Of a stretch of DNA of 64,000 bases, positions 14,951 to 23,126 are shown piece by piece; position 1 is the first letter of the stretch, and each line of letters opens with the position of its first letter. The position numbers and the translations under genes were made by a program. The DNA comes from Sulfurospirillum sp036802865 (GTDB taxonomy: Bacteria; Campylobacterota; Campylobacteria; Campylobacterales; Sulfurospirillaceae). The stretch spans positions 1-64,000 of the forward strand of contig NZ_DAIRVK010000004.1 in NCBI RefSeq assembly GCF_036802865.1. The letters run 5' to 3'. Under the pieces are notes generated by a model. That model was not told where the DNA came from and ran no database searches. It saw only the letters and a program-made list of their open reading frames with translations.

Positions 14951-16597
14951 ATGCAATTTTTTACACACTGGAGCATACGCCAAAAGCTCATAGGTGGTTT
15001 CGGTTTGGTTGTGGGTCTCATGTTTATTGTAACGGCTATTGGGATTCAAAAAGTTAATTTTATCGATGATACGCTGTATGAAATTACCGATGTTAATTCC
15101 CTTAAACAGCGCTATGCCATCAATTTTAGAGGCAGTGTGCATGATCGTGCGATTGCACTGCGTGATGTGGTGCTTTTGGATGATAAGAGTGCACAAGAGA
15201 GTGTTTTAAGCGACATAAAACGCTTAGAGCGTTTTTACGAAGAGTCTGCTAAACCTCTGGATGCTATCTTTGCAAAAGGGGAAGGCATTGAAGAGAAAGA
15301 GCGTGTTATTTTAGAAAAAATCAAAACGATTGAGCGTAAAACGATGCCGCTGATTGCTGAGGTGATCGCACTGAAACAACAAGGCAAACAAGAAGCAGCC
15401 AATAAGCTTCTTTTAGAGCAAGCCAGTCCTGCGTTTAAAGCGTGGTTGGGCGCTATTAATGAATTTATTGACTATGAAGAGGCAAAAAATCAAGTAGCAA
15501 CGCCCAAAGCCAGAGATGTTGCGGGAAGTTTTGCACAGTTGATGATCGTCTTGCTTCTTATTGCTTTTGCGCTAGCAGGTATTATTGGGTGGAGCATTTC
15601 AAAAAATCTTTCCACTGCATTAGGTGCAGAACCTAAAGAAGTTTCAGAAATTGCCAATCATATTGCCAATGGCGATTTGATGCTTGATTTACGCGCTCAA
15701 AATGAAGAGAGCATCTTAGGCGCAGTGCTTAAAATGCAAGCCAATCTTAAAGCCATCGTTTTACACATCATTGATTCTTCCAATGTCTTAGCTCAAAAAG
15801 CAGAACATGTGCTCAATGCTTCTGAAAATTCGAAAGGGCTTGCCTCTGCACAAGAACAAACGTCACTCTCTTTGGCACGAGACATTGCTACGATCAGTGC
15901 GAAAATCGATGAAATAGCACTTATTTCAGAACAAGCAGAGTCAAATTCGAGTAAAAGTGCGGAACTCTCTGAAAAAGGGCGTGATGTTGTCAATCAAACT
16001 GCAACACAAATGGAAACAGTAACACGCAATGTCAGGGCTTCAGCTTCGCATATTGAGACGCTCAATCAGCATTCGCAAAGCATTGGTGGCAGTGCGGCTT
16101 TGATTAAAGAGATTACCGATCAGACCAATCTTTTAGCTCTTAATGCCGCCATTGAAGCAGCACGGGCAGGAGAAGCGGGTCGAGGATTTGCCGTGGTGGC
16201 AGATGAGATTCGCAAGCTTGCAGATCGTACCGATGTGGCGACAAAAGAGATTTCACAGATGATTGGAATCATTCAAGGTGAGACCAAAAATGCGGTTTCC
16301 AGTATGGAAAATGTGGTGGTGCAAGTTGAAAGTAGTTATGAGATGGCAAATGTTGCAGCAACACTTTTGGAAGAGATTTACGCGCAAGCGACAGATTCAC
16401 TCTCCAAAACACACGAGATGAGCCTCTCCTCGCAAACCCAAGCGCATAATGTTTCTGGATTGGCGACCAATGTAAGCTCCATTGCGCAGATGTCACAAAG
16501 TACCAATGGTGCAATGGAAGAGAATGTCGGCGCGGTCAAAGAGCTTATGAACATCTCGAACGATCTTCAAAAGCTCATGGGTCACTTTAAAGTCTAA
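14951..16597 (+). CDS. Methyl-accepting chemotaxis protein
   Basis: 548 residues. TM1 is at about 14-33, followed by a periplasmic four-helix-bundle-like sensor region (about 35-190; GSVHDRAIALRDVVL is typical), TM2 at 196-217, a HAMP-like linker (ISKNLSTALGAEPKEVSEIANHIANGDL), and a cytoplasmic helical hairpin with the conserved tip EITDQTNLLALNAAIEAARAGEAGRGFAVVADEIRKLADR. It senses a periplasmic signal and controls CheA. No C-terminal CheR-binding pentapeptide is present. It follows the ankyrin gene by 11 bases and may be co-transcribed with catalase, which would link oxidative conditions to taxis. Its last four bases overlap the convergent gene. Confidence 0.92.
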   Translation: MQFFTHWSIRQKLIGGFGLVVGLMFIVTAIGIQKVNFIDDTLYEITDVNSLKQRYAINFRGSVHDRAIALRDVVLLDDKSAQESVLSDIKRLERFYEESAKPLDAIFAKGEGIEEKERVILEKIKTIERKTMPLIAEVIALKQQGKQEAANKLLLEQASPAFKAWLGAINEFIDYEEAKNQVATPKARDVAGSFAQLMIVLLLIAFALAGIIGWSISKNLSTALGAEPKEVSEIANHIANGDLMLDLRAQNEESILGAVLKMQANLKAIVLHIIDSSNVLAQKAEHVLNASENSKGLASAQEQTSLSLARDIATISAKIDEIALISEQAESNSSKSAELSEKGRDVVNQTATQMETVTRNVRASASHIETLNQHSQSIGGSAALIKEITDQTNLLALNAAIEAARAGEAGRGFAVVADEIRKLADRTDVATKEISQMIGIIQGETKNAVSSMENVVVQVESSYEMANVAATLLEEIYAQATDSLSKTHEMSLSSQTQAHNVSGLATNVSSIAQMSQSTNGAMEENVGAVKELMNISNDLQKLMGHFKV

Positions 16598-16995
16598 GCA
16601 AACCCCTTATAGTTGGACAAGAAGCGCTTGATGCCCTCGGTTGCAAAAAGCGCTTCACTCCACGGTTTGGGATCGATAATATCAAAGTGCTCCTCTTTTA
16701 GAACATACACAGATGCTTGGACAGGTTCGTTTTTAACCAGAAGCTCCACCTCTTTTCGTTCGTAATACTCGCCTTCAAAACTATCAAGAATGACCCTATC
16801 TTCCTCGCTTATATCGTAATAAACGACCCCTTCGACAAGCTCATCGGCTTGGAAGATGACAGGGTAAACATCATCTTTAACGCAGCGTCTGGCATAACCG
16901 TGTAATATGGCCTTTTGTGAAAGATAATTGCCCTTAACCAGCCTGTTCCAGACGTCTTCAAACATCAATGATCCATACGTAAAAAGGTGTGTCAT
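16594..16995 (-). CDS. Gamma-glutamylcyclotransferase-like (AIG2/GGCT) protein
   Basis: 133 residues from ATG at 16995, which has AAGGAG 7 bases upstream. It begins HLFTYGSLMF, the family's YGSL substrate-binding loop, and contains VVYYDISEEDRVILDSFEGEYYERKEVELLV with the conserved catalytic-type Glu in DSFEGEYY. The family forms 5-oxoproline from gamma-glutamyl amino acids or amines; members vary widely, so the exact substrate is open. It converges on the chemoreceptor gene with a four-base overlap. Confidence 0.85.
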   Translation of the reverse strand: MTHLFTYGSLMFEDVWNRLVKGNYLSQKAILHGYARRCVKDDVYPVIFQADELVEGVVYYDISEEDRVILDSFEGEYYERKEVELLVKNEPVQASVYVLKEEHFDIIDPKPWSEALFATEGIKRFLSNYKGFA

Positions 16996-17103
16996 GTGCC
17001 TGCTCCTTGATGAAAATAATACCACTCTTTGTAACCATTTTGGTGATCAAAAACTGTGCAAAGAGGGTATAATTCATAAAAATCATTGTAAAAGATTCCC
17101 CAA

Positions 17104-17556
17104 ATGTTTATATGTAAAACAACCAACACGCATCAGGACTTTTGTGCATTGATCCATGCCTTAGATGCGGAGCTCAATGCGCGATATGGCAAAGAGCAAG
17201 CGCTCTATGATAAACACAATCTCCTCGATACTCTCGAAACGGCTTTGGTAGGTTATGAAGAAGATATGCCTGTTGCCTGTGGATGTTTTAAAAAAATAGA
17301 TGCAGATACGATTGAAATTAAACGTATGTTTGTCAGGGCCGAATACCGTAGACATGGTTTTTCATCGCATTTACTGCGTGAACTTGAACTTTGGGCGAGT
17401 GCGCTTGGTTTTTCAAATGCTCAGTTGGAAACAGGTAAAGGTCAACCTGAAGCGATTGCACTATACCTGAAAATGGGTTACGCAATCATCCCTAATTATG
17501 CACCTTATGTGGGGATGGAAAATAGCGTGTGTATGCAAAAAGCACTAAGGAGTTAG
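17104..17556 (+). CDS. GNAT-family N-acetyltransferase
   Basis: 150 residues. The acetyl-CoA-binding motif A is visible as IKRMFVRAEYRRHGFSSHLLRELELWASALG (R-R-x-G-x-x pattern), followed by motif B NAQLETGKGQPEAIALYLKMGY. The substrate is not evident; the YAPYVGMENSVCMQK ending is common among uncharacterised bacterial GNATs. The ribosome site is weak. It ends two bases before ogt and is probably in one unit with ogt and glycerate kinase. Confidence 0.85.
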   Translation: MFICKTTNTHQDFCALIHALDAELNARYGKEQALYDKHNLLDTLETALVGYEEDMPVACGCFKKIDADTIEIKRMFVRAEYRRHGFSSHLLRELELWASALGFSNAQLETGKGQPEAIALYLKMGYAIIPNYAPYVGMENSVCMQKALRS

Positions 17557-17557
17557 T

Positions 17558-18013
17558 ATGGTACAATGCACTTTTCCTTCTCCCGTAGGAACACTGCTTA
17601 TCAGTGCCGATGAGCTGGGCATTTGCGCCCTTGATTTTGACGATAATGGTGAGGTATTAAACGGTACGAATGCACATATTGAGTTACTTAAAAAAGAGCT
17701 AGAAGATTATTTTGCGGGTCAACTTAAGACCTTTAGTGTGCCATTGCATCCCAAAGGTACATATTTTCAAGAAAGTGTTTGGGGTGTACTTCAAAGGATT
17801 GCCTATGGACAAACCATTTCCTACAGTAAAGAAGCAGAATGGCTTAATCACCCAAAAGCCACACGTGCCGTTGCCAATGCAAATGGTAAAAACAAAATTG
17901 CTATTGTTATCCCCTGCCATCGAGTCATCGCCAAAGATGGCGGTATAGGAGGCTATAGTGGAGGATTATGGCGTAAAGAGTATTTATTAGCATTGGAGGC
18001 GAAGTATCGATGA
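17558..18013 (+). CDS. ogt: Methylated-DNA-protein-cysteine methyltransferase
   Basis: 151 residues, the short Ogt form lacking the Ada regulatory domain. It repairs O6-methylguanine by transferring the alkyl group irreversibly to its own cysteine. The active-site motif IPCHRVIAKDGGIGGYSGG is intact, and the winged-helix part SVWGVLQRIAYGQTISYSKEAEW is recognisable. AAGGAG lies before the ATG. The stop overlaps the glycerate kinase start as ATGA, showing coupling. Confidence 0.93.
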   Translation: MVQCTFPSPVGTLLISADELGICALDFDDNGEVLNGTNAHIELLKKELEDYFAGQLKTFSVPLHPKGTYFQESVWGVLQRIAYGQTISYSKEAEWLNHPKATRAVANANGKNKIAIVIPCHRVIAKDGGIGGYSGGLWRKEYLLALEAKYR

Positions 18014-19149
18014 AAGTGGTTTTGGCGATTGATTCTTTTAAGGGATGTGCGAGTTCACAGGAACTTTCCGCATGGATAGAAGAAGGTATTTGTGCCGTTT
18101 ACCAAGAAGCTACTGTGTCTGCATGTTATATTGCGGATGGCGGCGAGGGAATGCTTGAAGCCATCATGCAAAATGTTAAAGGGCAAATCGTTACATGTAA
18201 CGTGCATGATCCGCTGATGAAGCGCATTAGTGCGCAGTATGGTATATTGGAAGATGGCGTAACGGCAGTGATTGAAATGGCGCAAGCTGCGGGGCTTCCT
18301 TTGGTACCTTATGAAAAACGCAATCCACTTTTTACGACAACATTTGGTGTGGGAGAACTTGTCAAAGATGCCATCGAAAAAGGGTATCGGAAGTTTATCG
18401 TGGGCATTGGTGGCAGTGCGACCAATGATGCAGGTCTTGGAATGATGCAAGCCTTGGGATATAAATTTTTGGATGAAGAAGGTACTGAGCTAGGTTACGG
18501 TGGGGAAATTTTAGAAAAGATCAATACCATCGATGAAAGTCATGTTTTGCCTATGCTTAAAGCATGTGAATTTGTTGTTGCCTGCGATGTCGATAACGTG
18601 ATGTACGGTTCGCATGGTTCAGCGCAAATTTATGCCGGACAAAAAGGGGCGGACAGCGCAATGATAGAGCGCTTGGATGCCGGTATGATACATTTCACTC
18701 AACGTCTTAAAGAAGTATTTGGCAAAGATGTTGCTCTAAACGCTGGCTCAGGTGCCGCGGGTGGAATGGGTGGTGGTATGCAAGCCTTTTTAGATGCGAC
18801 CCTTCGCTTGGGGATTGAGATTATTTTAGACCAGATTGGGTTTGATGCACACCTTACGGACACAACACTTGTCATCACCGGCGAAGGACGTATTGATAGG
18901 CAATCTTTGATGGGTAAAGTGCTTAGCGGGGTTTCCAATCGGTGTCAAAAAGCGGGCGTTCCCCTCATTGCATTAGGTGGTGGCATCGCCGATGAACTTG
19001 AAGATCATGAAGGTGTGGACGCACTTTTTTCCATTATGCGCTATCCGATGAGTCTGGAAGAAGCGATGGAAAAACCAAGAGCTGAAAAACTTGTCAAACA
19101 GAGTGTAAAAGAGATTTTTAGGTTGATGAAAACCTTTAACACAGCCTAA
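18010..19149 (+). CDS. Glycerate kinase (GarK/GlxK family)
   Basis: 379 residues, standard for this family. It phosphorylates glycerate with ATP, giving 2-phosphoglycerate in GarK/GlxK. N-terminal DSFKGCASSQELSAWIEEG, the glycine-rich IADGGEGML and FIVGIGGSATNDAGLGMMQALG, and GAAGGMGGGMQAF are conserved landmarks of the two-domain fold, and VITGEGRIDRQSLMGK near residue 295 completes the active site. It overlaps ogt by four bases. Enolase, which could use the product, is encoded at 37214 but is not linked. An exact TTACATGTAA lies in its codons at 18191. Confidence 0.92.
   Translation: MKVVLAIDSFKGCASSQELSAWIEEGICAVYQEATVSACYIADGGEGMLEAIMQNVKGQIVTCNVHDPLMKRISAQYGILEDGVTAVIEMAQAAGLPLVPYEKRNPLFTTTFGVGELVKDAIEKGYRKFIVGIGGSATNDAGLGMMQALGYKFLDEEGTELGYGGEILEKINTIDESHVLPMLKACEFVVACDVDNVMYGSHGSAQIYAGQKGADSAMIERLDAGMIHFTQRLKEVFGKDVALNAGSGAAGGMGGGMQAFLDATLRLGIEIILDQIGFDAHLTDTTLVITGEGRIDRQSLMGKVLSGVSNRCQKAGVPLIALGGGIADELEDHEGVDALFSIMRYPMSLEEAMEKPRAEKLVKQSVKEIFRLMKTFNTA
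18191..18200. repeat. TTACATGTAA palindrome in coding sequence
   Basis: Exact copy within the glycerate kinase gene (reading VTCN), extended to a 14-bp palindrome by CG on both sides. Confidence 0.6.
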
Positions 19150-19163
19150 TCCATTAAAATATT

Positions 19164-19235
19164 CTGGCTCGAAAGAGCCAAGCTTTAGTGCCTAGTGCAA
19201 CGTAGCTTTTTAGGCTCTGCCTAAGAAGCGTATAA
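19164..19235 (+). repeat. Structured intergenic repeat, copy A
   Basis: Hairpin 1 is TGGCTC-GAAA-GAGCCA (19165-19180). A conserved linker similar to AAGCTTTAGTGCCTAGTGCA follows, then CGTAG and hairpin 2 TTAGGC-TCT-GCCTAA (19210-19224), then GAAGCGTATAAAAA. It immediately precedes the NFACT gene. Copies B (20731) and C (20609) share the order and linker, with compensating changes in hairpin 1. Confidence 0.65.
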
Positions 19236-19252
19236 AAATGAAAAAGAGATAT

Positions 19253-20581
19253 ATGAAACACAGTGAACTTATTTGTATTAATGACTATTTAAAGCAATAC
19301 CGTAAAATTTCCTCGATTTATCGTGTGGATGACAGTGTTTTACGCATTATTTTTGAAGCGGGTGAGCCACTCTTTATCGACCTTGGACGAGGGGATTCTT
19401 ATATGTTTTTTAAAGAGGACTTCAAGCAGGCTAAGCGCTATAGTGCCCCTTTTGATGTATTGCTTTCTAAACGCTTCGCTAATGCAAAAATCGAGTCAAT
19501 GGCGGTTGAAGAGGGAAACCGTATTTGGCGCATTGGTGTGCTTGCAAGTTCAAGTTATAAAGCGATGCGTACAACCTTACAGTTGGAATTTACAGGGCGA
19601 AATACCAATGCCATTATTCTTGATGAAAATGAGATTGTTTTAGAAGCGTTGCGTCATATCGACACCAGCGTCTCTTTTCGTAGTGTGAAAGTAGGTGAAG
19701 TACTGGAAATATTGCCTCCAAAAGAGCTCAAAGAGAAGCCTTTTATCCTAGATGAGGGCATAGAAGCATATTTAAAAGCCTCATACGAAAAACGTTTGCA
19801 TGTTAAACTCGAAGAGATCAAAAAACAAAAAATTGCGCAAGTGGTTAAAAAGATTACCAAACTCACACAGGCGATTGAGGCACTGGAAAACGAAGAGGAA
19901 TTGTATGCCCAAAGCGATATGGCAAACCATCATGGTACTCTTGTTTTAGCGCACTTGCATACGATCAAAGGATACCAAGAAACGGTAATGTTACACGATT
20001 TTGAGGGAAATGAGGTGACGATTTGCTTGCCACAAGCCCAAACACCGCAAATGGCGGCTAATCTACTTTTTAAAAAATCGAAAAAGTTACGTCAAAAAGC
20101 ACTCTCTGTGCATCGTCAAAAAGAAAACTTGGAAGAGAAACGACTTTTTTTAGAGCGTATGGTAGATGTCATCAATGCAGCACATGATCCTGAAGAGATA
20201 CAGATTTTAGTTCCCAAACAACGTAAGTCAAAACAAAAAGGAGATGAGAGCAGTTACTATGAAACCTTTTTGTTAGAGGGGTATCGTATTTTGCTGGGTA
20301 AAAATGAGAAAGGAAATATCGCGCTTTTACAAGAAGCAAAAAAGAGTGATATATGGCTTCATGTGAAAGATATGCCTTCTTCTCATGTCATTATTTGTAC
20401 TGAAAAACAAAATGTTCCCGAATCCGTTCTCATTTTCGCCGCAAAACTGTGTGTAGAGTTTAGCATGGCTCAAAAAGGTGGCTATTTGGTCGATTATACT
20501 AAACGCAAAAACGTTAAACCTTTTGATGGAGCGAATGTTGCTTATGAAGAGTATCAGACGCTTAAAATATACAAGGAGTGA
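19253..20581 (+). CDS. NFACT-family (RqcH/FbpA-like) ribosome quality-control protein
   Basis: 442 residues from ATG at 19253, preferred over 19238 because AAGAG precedes it and MKHSELICINDYLKQYRKISSIYRV matches the usual start of the Campylobacterota proteins. Domains: NFACT-N (about 1-180, with SSSYKAMRTTLQLEFTGRNTNAIILDE), a charged coiled-coil middle (about 190-310) and the C-terminal NFACT-R/DUF814 part (about 345-442, SDIWLHVKDMPSSHVII). Bacterial RqcH recruits alanyl-tRNA to obstructed 50S subunits and adds alanine tails; older annotations call it fibronectin-binding. The family is usually longer (about 550), and the middle here looks short. Copies of a structured repeat flank it. Confidence 0.85.
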   Translation: MKHSELICINDYLKQYRKISSIYRVDDSVLRIIFEAGEPLFIDLGRGDSYMFFKEDFKQAKRYSAPFDVLLSKRFANAKIESMAVEEGNRIWRIGVLASSSYKAMRTTLQLEFTGRNTNAIILDENEIVLEALRHIDTSVSFRSVKVGEVLEILPPKELKEKPFILDEGIEAYLKASYEKRLHVKLEEIKKQKIAQVVKKITKLTQAIEALENEEELYAQSDMANHHGTLVLAHLHTIKGYQETVMLHDFEGNEVTICLPQAQTPQMAANLLFKKSKKLRQKALSVHRQKENLEEKRLFLERMVDVINAAHDPEEIQILVPKQRKSKQKGDESSYYETFLLEGYRILLGKNEKGNIALLQEAKKSDIWLHVKDMPSSHVIICTEKQNVPESVLIFAAKLCVEFSMAQKGGYLVDYTKRKNVKPFDGANVAYEEYQTLKIYKE

Positions 20582-20608
20582 GCTCTTCACGTGTATGTTA
20601 AGAAGTTT

Positions 20609-20676
20609 TCTGACACGCATGTGCCAAGCTTCAGTGTAGAGTGCAACGTACCTACTCACCTTTACTTAAGAAATGT
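20609..20676 (+). repeat. Structured intergenic repeat, copy C (divergent)
   Basis: Hairpin 1 is TGACAC-GCAT-GTGCCA with one mismatch (20611-20626), followed by AAGCTTCAGTGTAGAGTGCA and CGTA as in copies A and B. The second half is replaced by, or has evolved into, the long inverted repeat at 20643-20699, whose loop region TTAAGAAATGTGTAAA still matches the end of copy B. Confidence 0.55.
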
Positions 20677-20699
20677 GTAAAGGTGAGTAGGTACGTTGC
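20643..20699. repeat. Perfect 23-bp inverted repeat
   Basis: Left arm 20643-20665 and right arm 20677-20699 are exact complements around an 11-base loop. It lies 62 bases after the NFACT stop. There is no T tract, so it is not a typical terminator, although the hairpin would be very stable in RNA. Confidence 0.8.
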
Positions 20700-20730
20700 T
20701 GGCTAAATATGAGTGCGTTATTTGTCCTTT

Positions 20731-20805
20731 CTGCCTCCCAAAGAGGCAAGCTTCAGCGCATAGCGCAGCGTAGTTTTTTAGGCTTTGCCTAAGAAGCGTG
20801 TAAAA
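20731..20805 (+). repeat. Structured intergenic repeat, copy B
   Basis: Hairpin 1 is TGCCTC-CCAAA-GAGGCA (20732-20748), then AAGCTTCAGCGCATAGCGCA, CGTAG and hairpin 2 TTAGGC-TTT-GCCTAA (20778-20792), then GAAGCGTGTAAAAAG. It ends directly before the ribosome site of the next gene. Confidence 0.65.
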
Positions 20806-20819
20806 AGTAGGAGGCTTTC

Positions 20820-21161
20820 ATGGCAAGTATTGGTTCCATTGGAAATGTGATTTATGCTAACCAGATGATACCTGTGCAAGCGGCGAAACAGATGGACTAT
20901 CTCAATAGTGTTCAAATGCAAAGTGCCATAGCTGAAGCGATGCAAAATGAAAAAGAAGAAATTGTTGAAGATGTACGCCCCACAGAAGAGAGCTATAAAA
21001 TAGACCCTGAACACGAACATGAACACCAACGACGGGATGAAGAAAATGGTGCATCCGAAGAGCAAATGAAGCAAAAAGAGGAGCTTGCAGAGCATCATGC
21101 TACTGCAGAAGAGGATGAAAAACCTGTTGTCCAAGAGGGTCATTTAGACATTAAAGCTTAG
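20820..21161 (+). CDS. Uncharacterised small acidic protein with His-Glu-rich tail
   Basis: 113 residues, no family recognised with certainty. The first 45 residues (SIGSIGNVIYANQMIPVQAAKQMDY) are mildly hydrophobic and look ordered, without a clear signal peptide. The remainder is highly charged and probably disordered or coiled: DPEHEHEHQRRDEENG and EELAEHHATAEEDE supply many His and Glu residues. It lies between the NFACT gene and cdsA, the place of a small coiled-coil protein in C. jejuni as I recall, so it is probably a conserved Campylobacterota protein. TAGGAGG precedes the ATG, arguing that it is translated. Metal binding is only a possibility. Confidence 0.7.
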   Translation: MASIGSIGNVIYANQMIPVQAAKQMDYLNSVQMQSAIAEAMQNEKEEIVEDVRPTEESYKIDPEHEHEHQRRDEENGASEEQMKQKEELAEHHATAEEDEKPVVQEGHLDIKA

Positions 21162-21220
21162 CCTCACCTTGACTTTGCTATCATTACTCCTAATACAACA
21201 ACATCATAAAAGAGTTTCTC

Positions 21221-21985
21221 ATGAACTTTAAAGCACTCTACGAATCAAATAAACAGCGCGTTTTTACAGGTCTTGTGATGATGGCATTTGCTGCATTTAT
21301 CGCATTTTTGAACAATAACTTTGTTACATGGCTTATCTTGGGCGCTATGTATCTGTTTGCCTTTTATGAGGCAATGAATCTTTTTGAAATTAAAGATAAT
21401 AAATTTTATGTTTATGCCGTAGTGTTGTGGCTTGCCGCTTTTATTTATCCTAATCCCGATGATCTGATTTATTTGGCGTTGATTGGCTCTTTGTCTGTGA
21501 TGGCTTATACAAAAAAGGTCGATTATAAACTGCTTGCTCCTTTTTTCTACCCTTCCATTTCGATGTTTTTCATTTATACGCTTTACCATGATTTTGGTAT
21601 GTCCGTTCTCATTTGGCTCGTTGTCATTGTTGCGCTTACTGACACAGGTGCGTATTTTGTGGGCAAAAGCATTGGTAAAACACCTTTTTCACCTACCTCT
21701 CCCAATAAAACACTCGAAGGTGTTGTTGGCGGTGTATTGATCGCTACCGTTGCAGGGGCATTGTACGGAACATTTTTTATCTCATTATGGCTTTCTGCGC
21801 TCATAGCGCTTTTGACGTCAGTAAGCTCCGTTTTTGGTGATTTATTTGAGAGTTATCTCAAGCGTGAAGCAGGCGTGAAGGACAGTGGAAATCTTTTCCC
21901 AGGGCATGGTGGAATGCTGGATAGATTGGATGGCTACCTTTTTGGTGGTGTCGTGATGGTCATTTTACTTCGAGGGCTTGCATAA
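21221..21985 (+). CDS. cdsA: Phosphatidate cytidylyltransferase
   Basis: 254 residues with about seven membrane helices. CdsA makes CDP-diacylglycerol from phosphatidic acid and CTP, the precursor of membrane phospholipids. The C-terminal signature is visible in LKREAGVKDSGNLFPGHGGMLDRLDGYLF, with the conserved Ser-Asn, His-Gly-Gly and Asp-Arg-Asp residues. The dxr gene starts on the next base after its stop, so they form one unit. Confidence 0.95.
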   Translation: MNFKALYESNKQRVFTGLVMMAFAAFIAFLNNNFVTWLILGAMYLFAFYEAMNLFEIKDNKFYVYAVVLWLAAFIYPNPDDLIYLALIGSLSVMAYTKKVDYKLLAPFFYPSISMFFIYTLYHDFGMSVLIWLVVIVALTDTGAYFVGKSIGKTPFSPTSPNKTLEGVVGGVLIATVAGALYGTFFISLWLSALIALLTSVSSVFGDLFESYLKREAGVKDSGNLFPGHGGMLDRLDGYLFGGVVMVILLRGLA

Positions 21986-23053
21986 GTGGTATTACTTGGC
22001 TCAACCGGCTCTATTGGAGTTAACGCGCTTATCATCGCTAAACGATTTGGTATTATGGTTGAAGCACTGGTCGCTGGTAAAAATATTGACCTTTTAAATC
22101 AGCAAATTAAAGAACATCAACCTAAATACGTTGCGATTAGTGATGCAAAAGACCGAACATTGGTCAACCATAAAAATGTTTTTGTTGGCAAAGAGGGCAT
22201 TTTAGAGCTTTTGCAAAAAACACAGAGTTTTTTAGTGGTAAATGCGTTGGTTGGTTTTGTTGGATTAGCACCAAGTATTGAAGCACTTCGCCTTGGTAAG
22301 AAATTAGCCCTTGCCAATAAAGAATCTCTTGTCGTTGCCGGACATCTTTTAGACACCGCAAAAATTACACCGATTGATAGCGAGCATTTTGGTCTTTGGT
22401 ATCTTATGGATAAACGCCCTGTCGACAGCATGACAATTACCGCTAGTGGGGGTGCTTTCCGCGACACACCACTGGAAAAACTCTCCAGTATGTCTTTTCA
22501 AGACGCGCTTAAACATCCTAATTGGAGCATGGGATCAAAAATTACCATTGATAGTGCCACGATGACCAACAAGCTTTTTGAACTCTTGGAAGCTAAATGG
22601 CTTTTTGGATGTGAAAAATTAGATGCGATCATTGAGCCAAAGTCTCTTATTCATGCATTTGTTGCTTTTCAAGATGGCAGTACCACGGCACATTTAGCCG
22701 TTGCTGATATGAAACTTCCTATCGCATTTGCTCTTTTAGGCGAAGTTCAAGAGCCTATTTTACCTTCCATTGATCTTGCTAGTATAGGATCTTTTTCGTT
22801 TCAACCTATTGTTAAAGAGCGTTATCCTATTTGGGAAATTAAAGACGACGTCCTTGCCAATCCAACCCGTGGCGTGGTCATTAATGCTGCCAATGAAGTG
22901 GGAATTGCTAAATTTTTCAATCAAGAGATCAATATTTTACAACTGGCAGAACTGACTAAAAAAGCGTATCGACATTTTGAAGATGCGATTCCAAAATCGT
23001 TAGATGAGGTTTTTGAGATCGACCGAGAAGTAAGGCATTATTGTCTTTCCTAG
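21986..23053 (+). CDS. dxr: 1-Deoxy-D-xylulose 5-phosphate reductoisomerase
   Basis: 355 residues from GTG at 21986, immediately after the cdsA TAA. It makes 2-C-methyl-D-erythritol 4-phosphate with NADPH, the committed step of the MEP isoprenoid pathway. The NADPH loop LLGSTGSIGVNAL starts at residue 3, with ALANKESLVVAG and the metal/substrate site IDSEHFGLWYL and TASGGAFRD following. It is somewhat shorter than E. coli Dxr (398), usual for Campylobacterota. It is translationally coupled to cdsA. Confidence 0.95.
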   Translation: MVLLGSTGSIGVNALIIAKRFGIMVEALVAGKNIDLLNQQIKEHQPKYVAISDAKDRTLVNHKNVFVGKEGILELLQKTQSFLVVNALVGFVGLAPSIEALRLGKKLALANKESLVVAGHLLDTAKITPIDSEHFGLWYLMDKRPVDSMTITASGGAFRDTPLEKLSSMSFQDALKHPNWSMGSKITIDSATMTNKLFELLEAKWLFGCEKLDAIIEPKSLIHAFVAFQDGSTTAHLAVADMKLPIAFALLGEVQEPILPSIDLASIGSFSFQPIVKERYPIWEIKDDVLANPTRGVVINAANEVGIAKFFNQEINILQLAELTKKAYRHFEDAIPKSLDEVFEIDREVRHYCLS

Positions 23054-23126
23054 ATTTATTTCTATCTGCTTAGATATCTACACTTTACGATAAAATGTCA
23101 CAAAAATTTACCACAAAGAGGTGTCA

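Noticed and set aside
20609..20810. Insertion sequence remnant around the 23-bp inverted repeat
   Set aside because: No transposase fragment and no target-site duplication is visible; the sequence is explained better as a structured repeat family.
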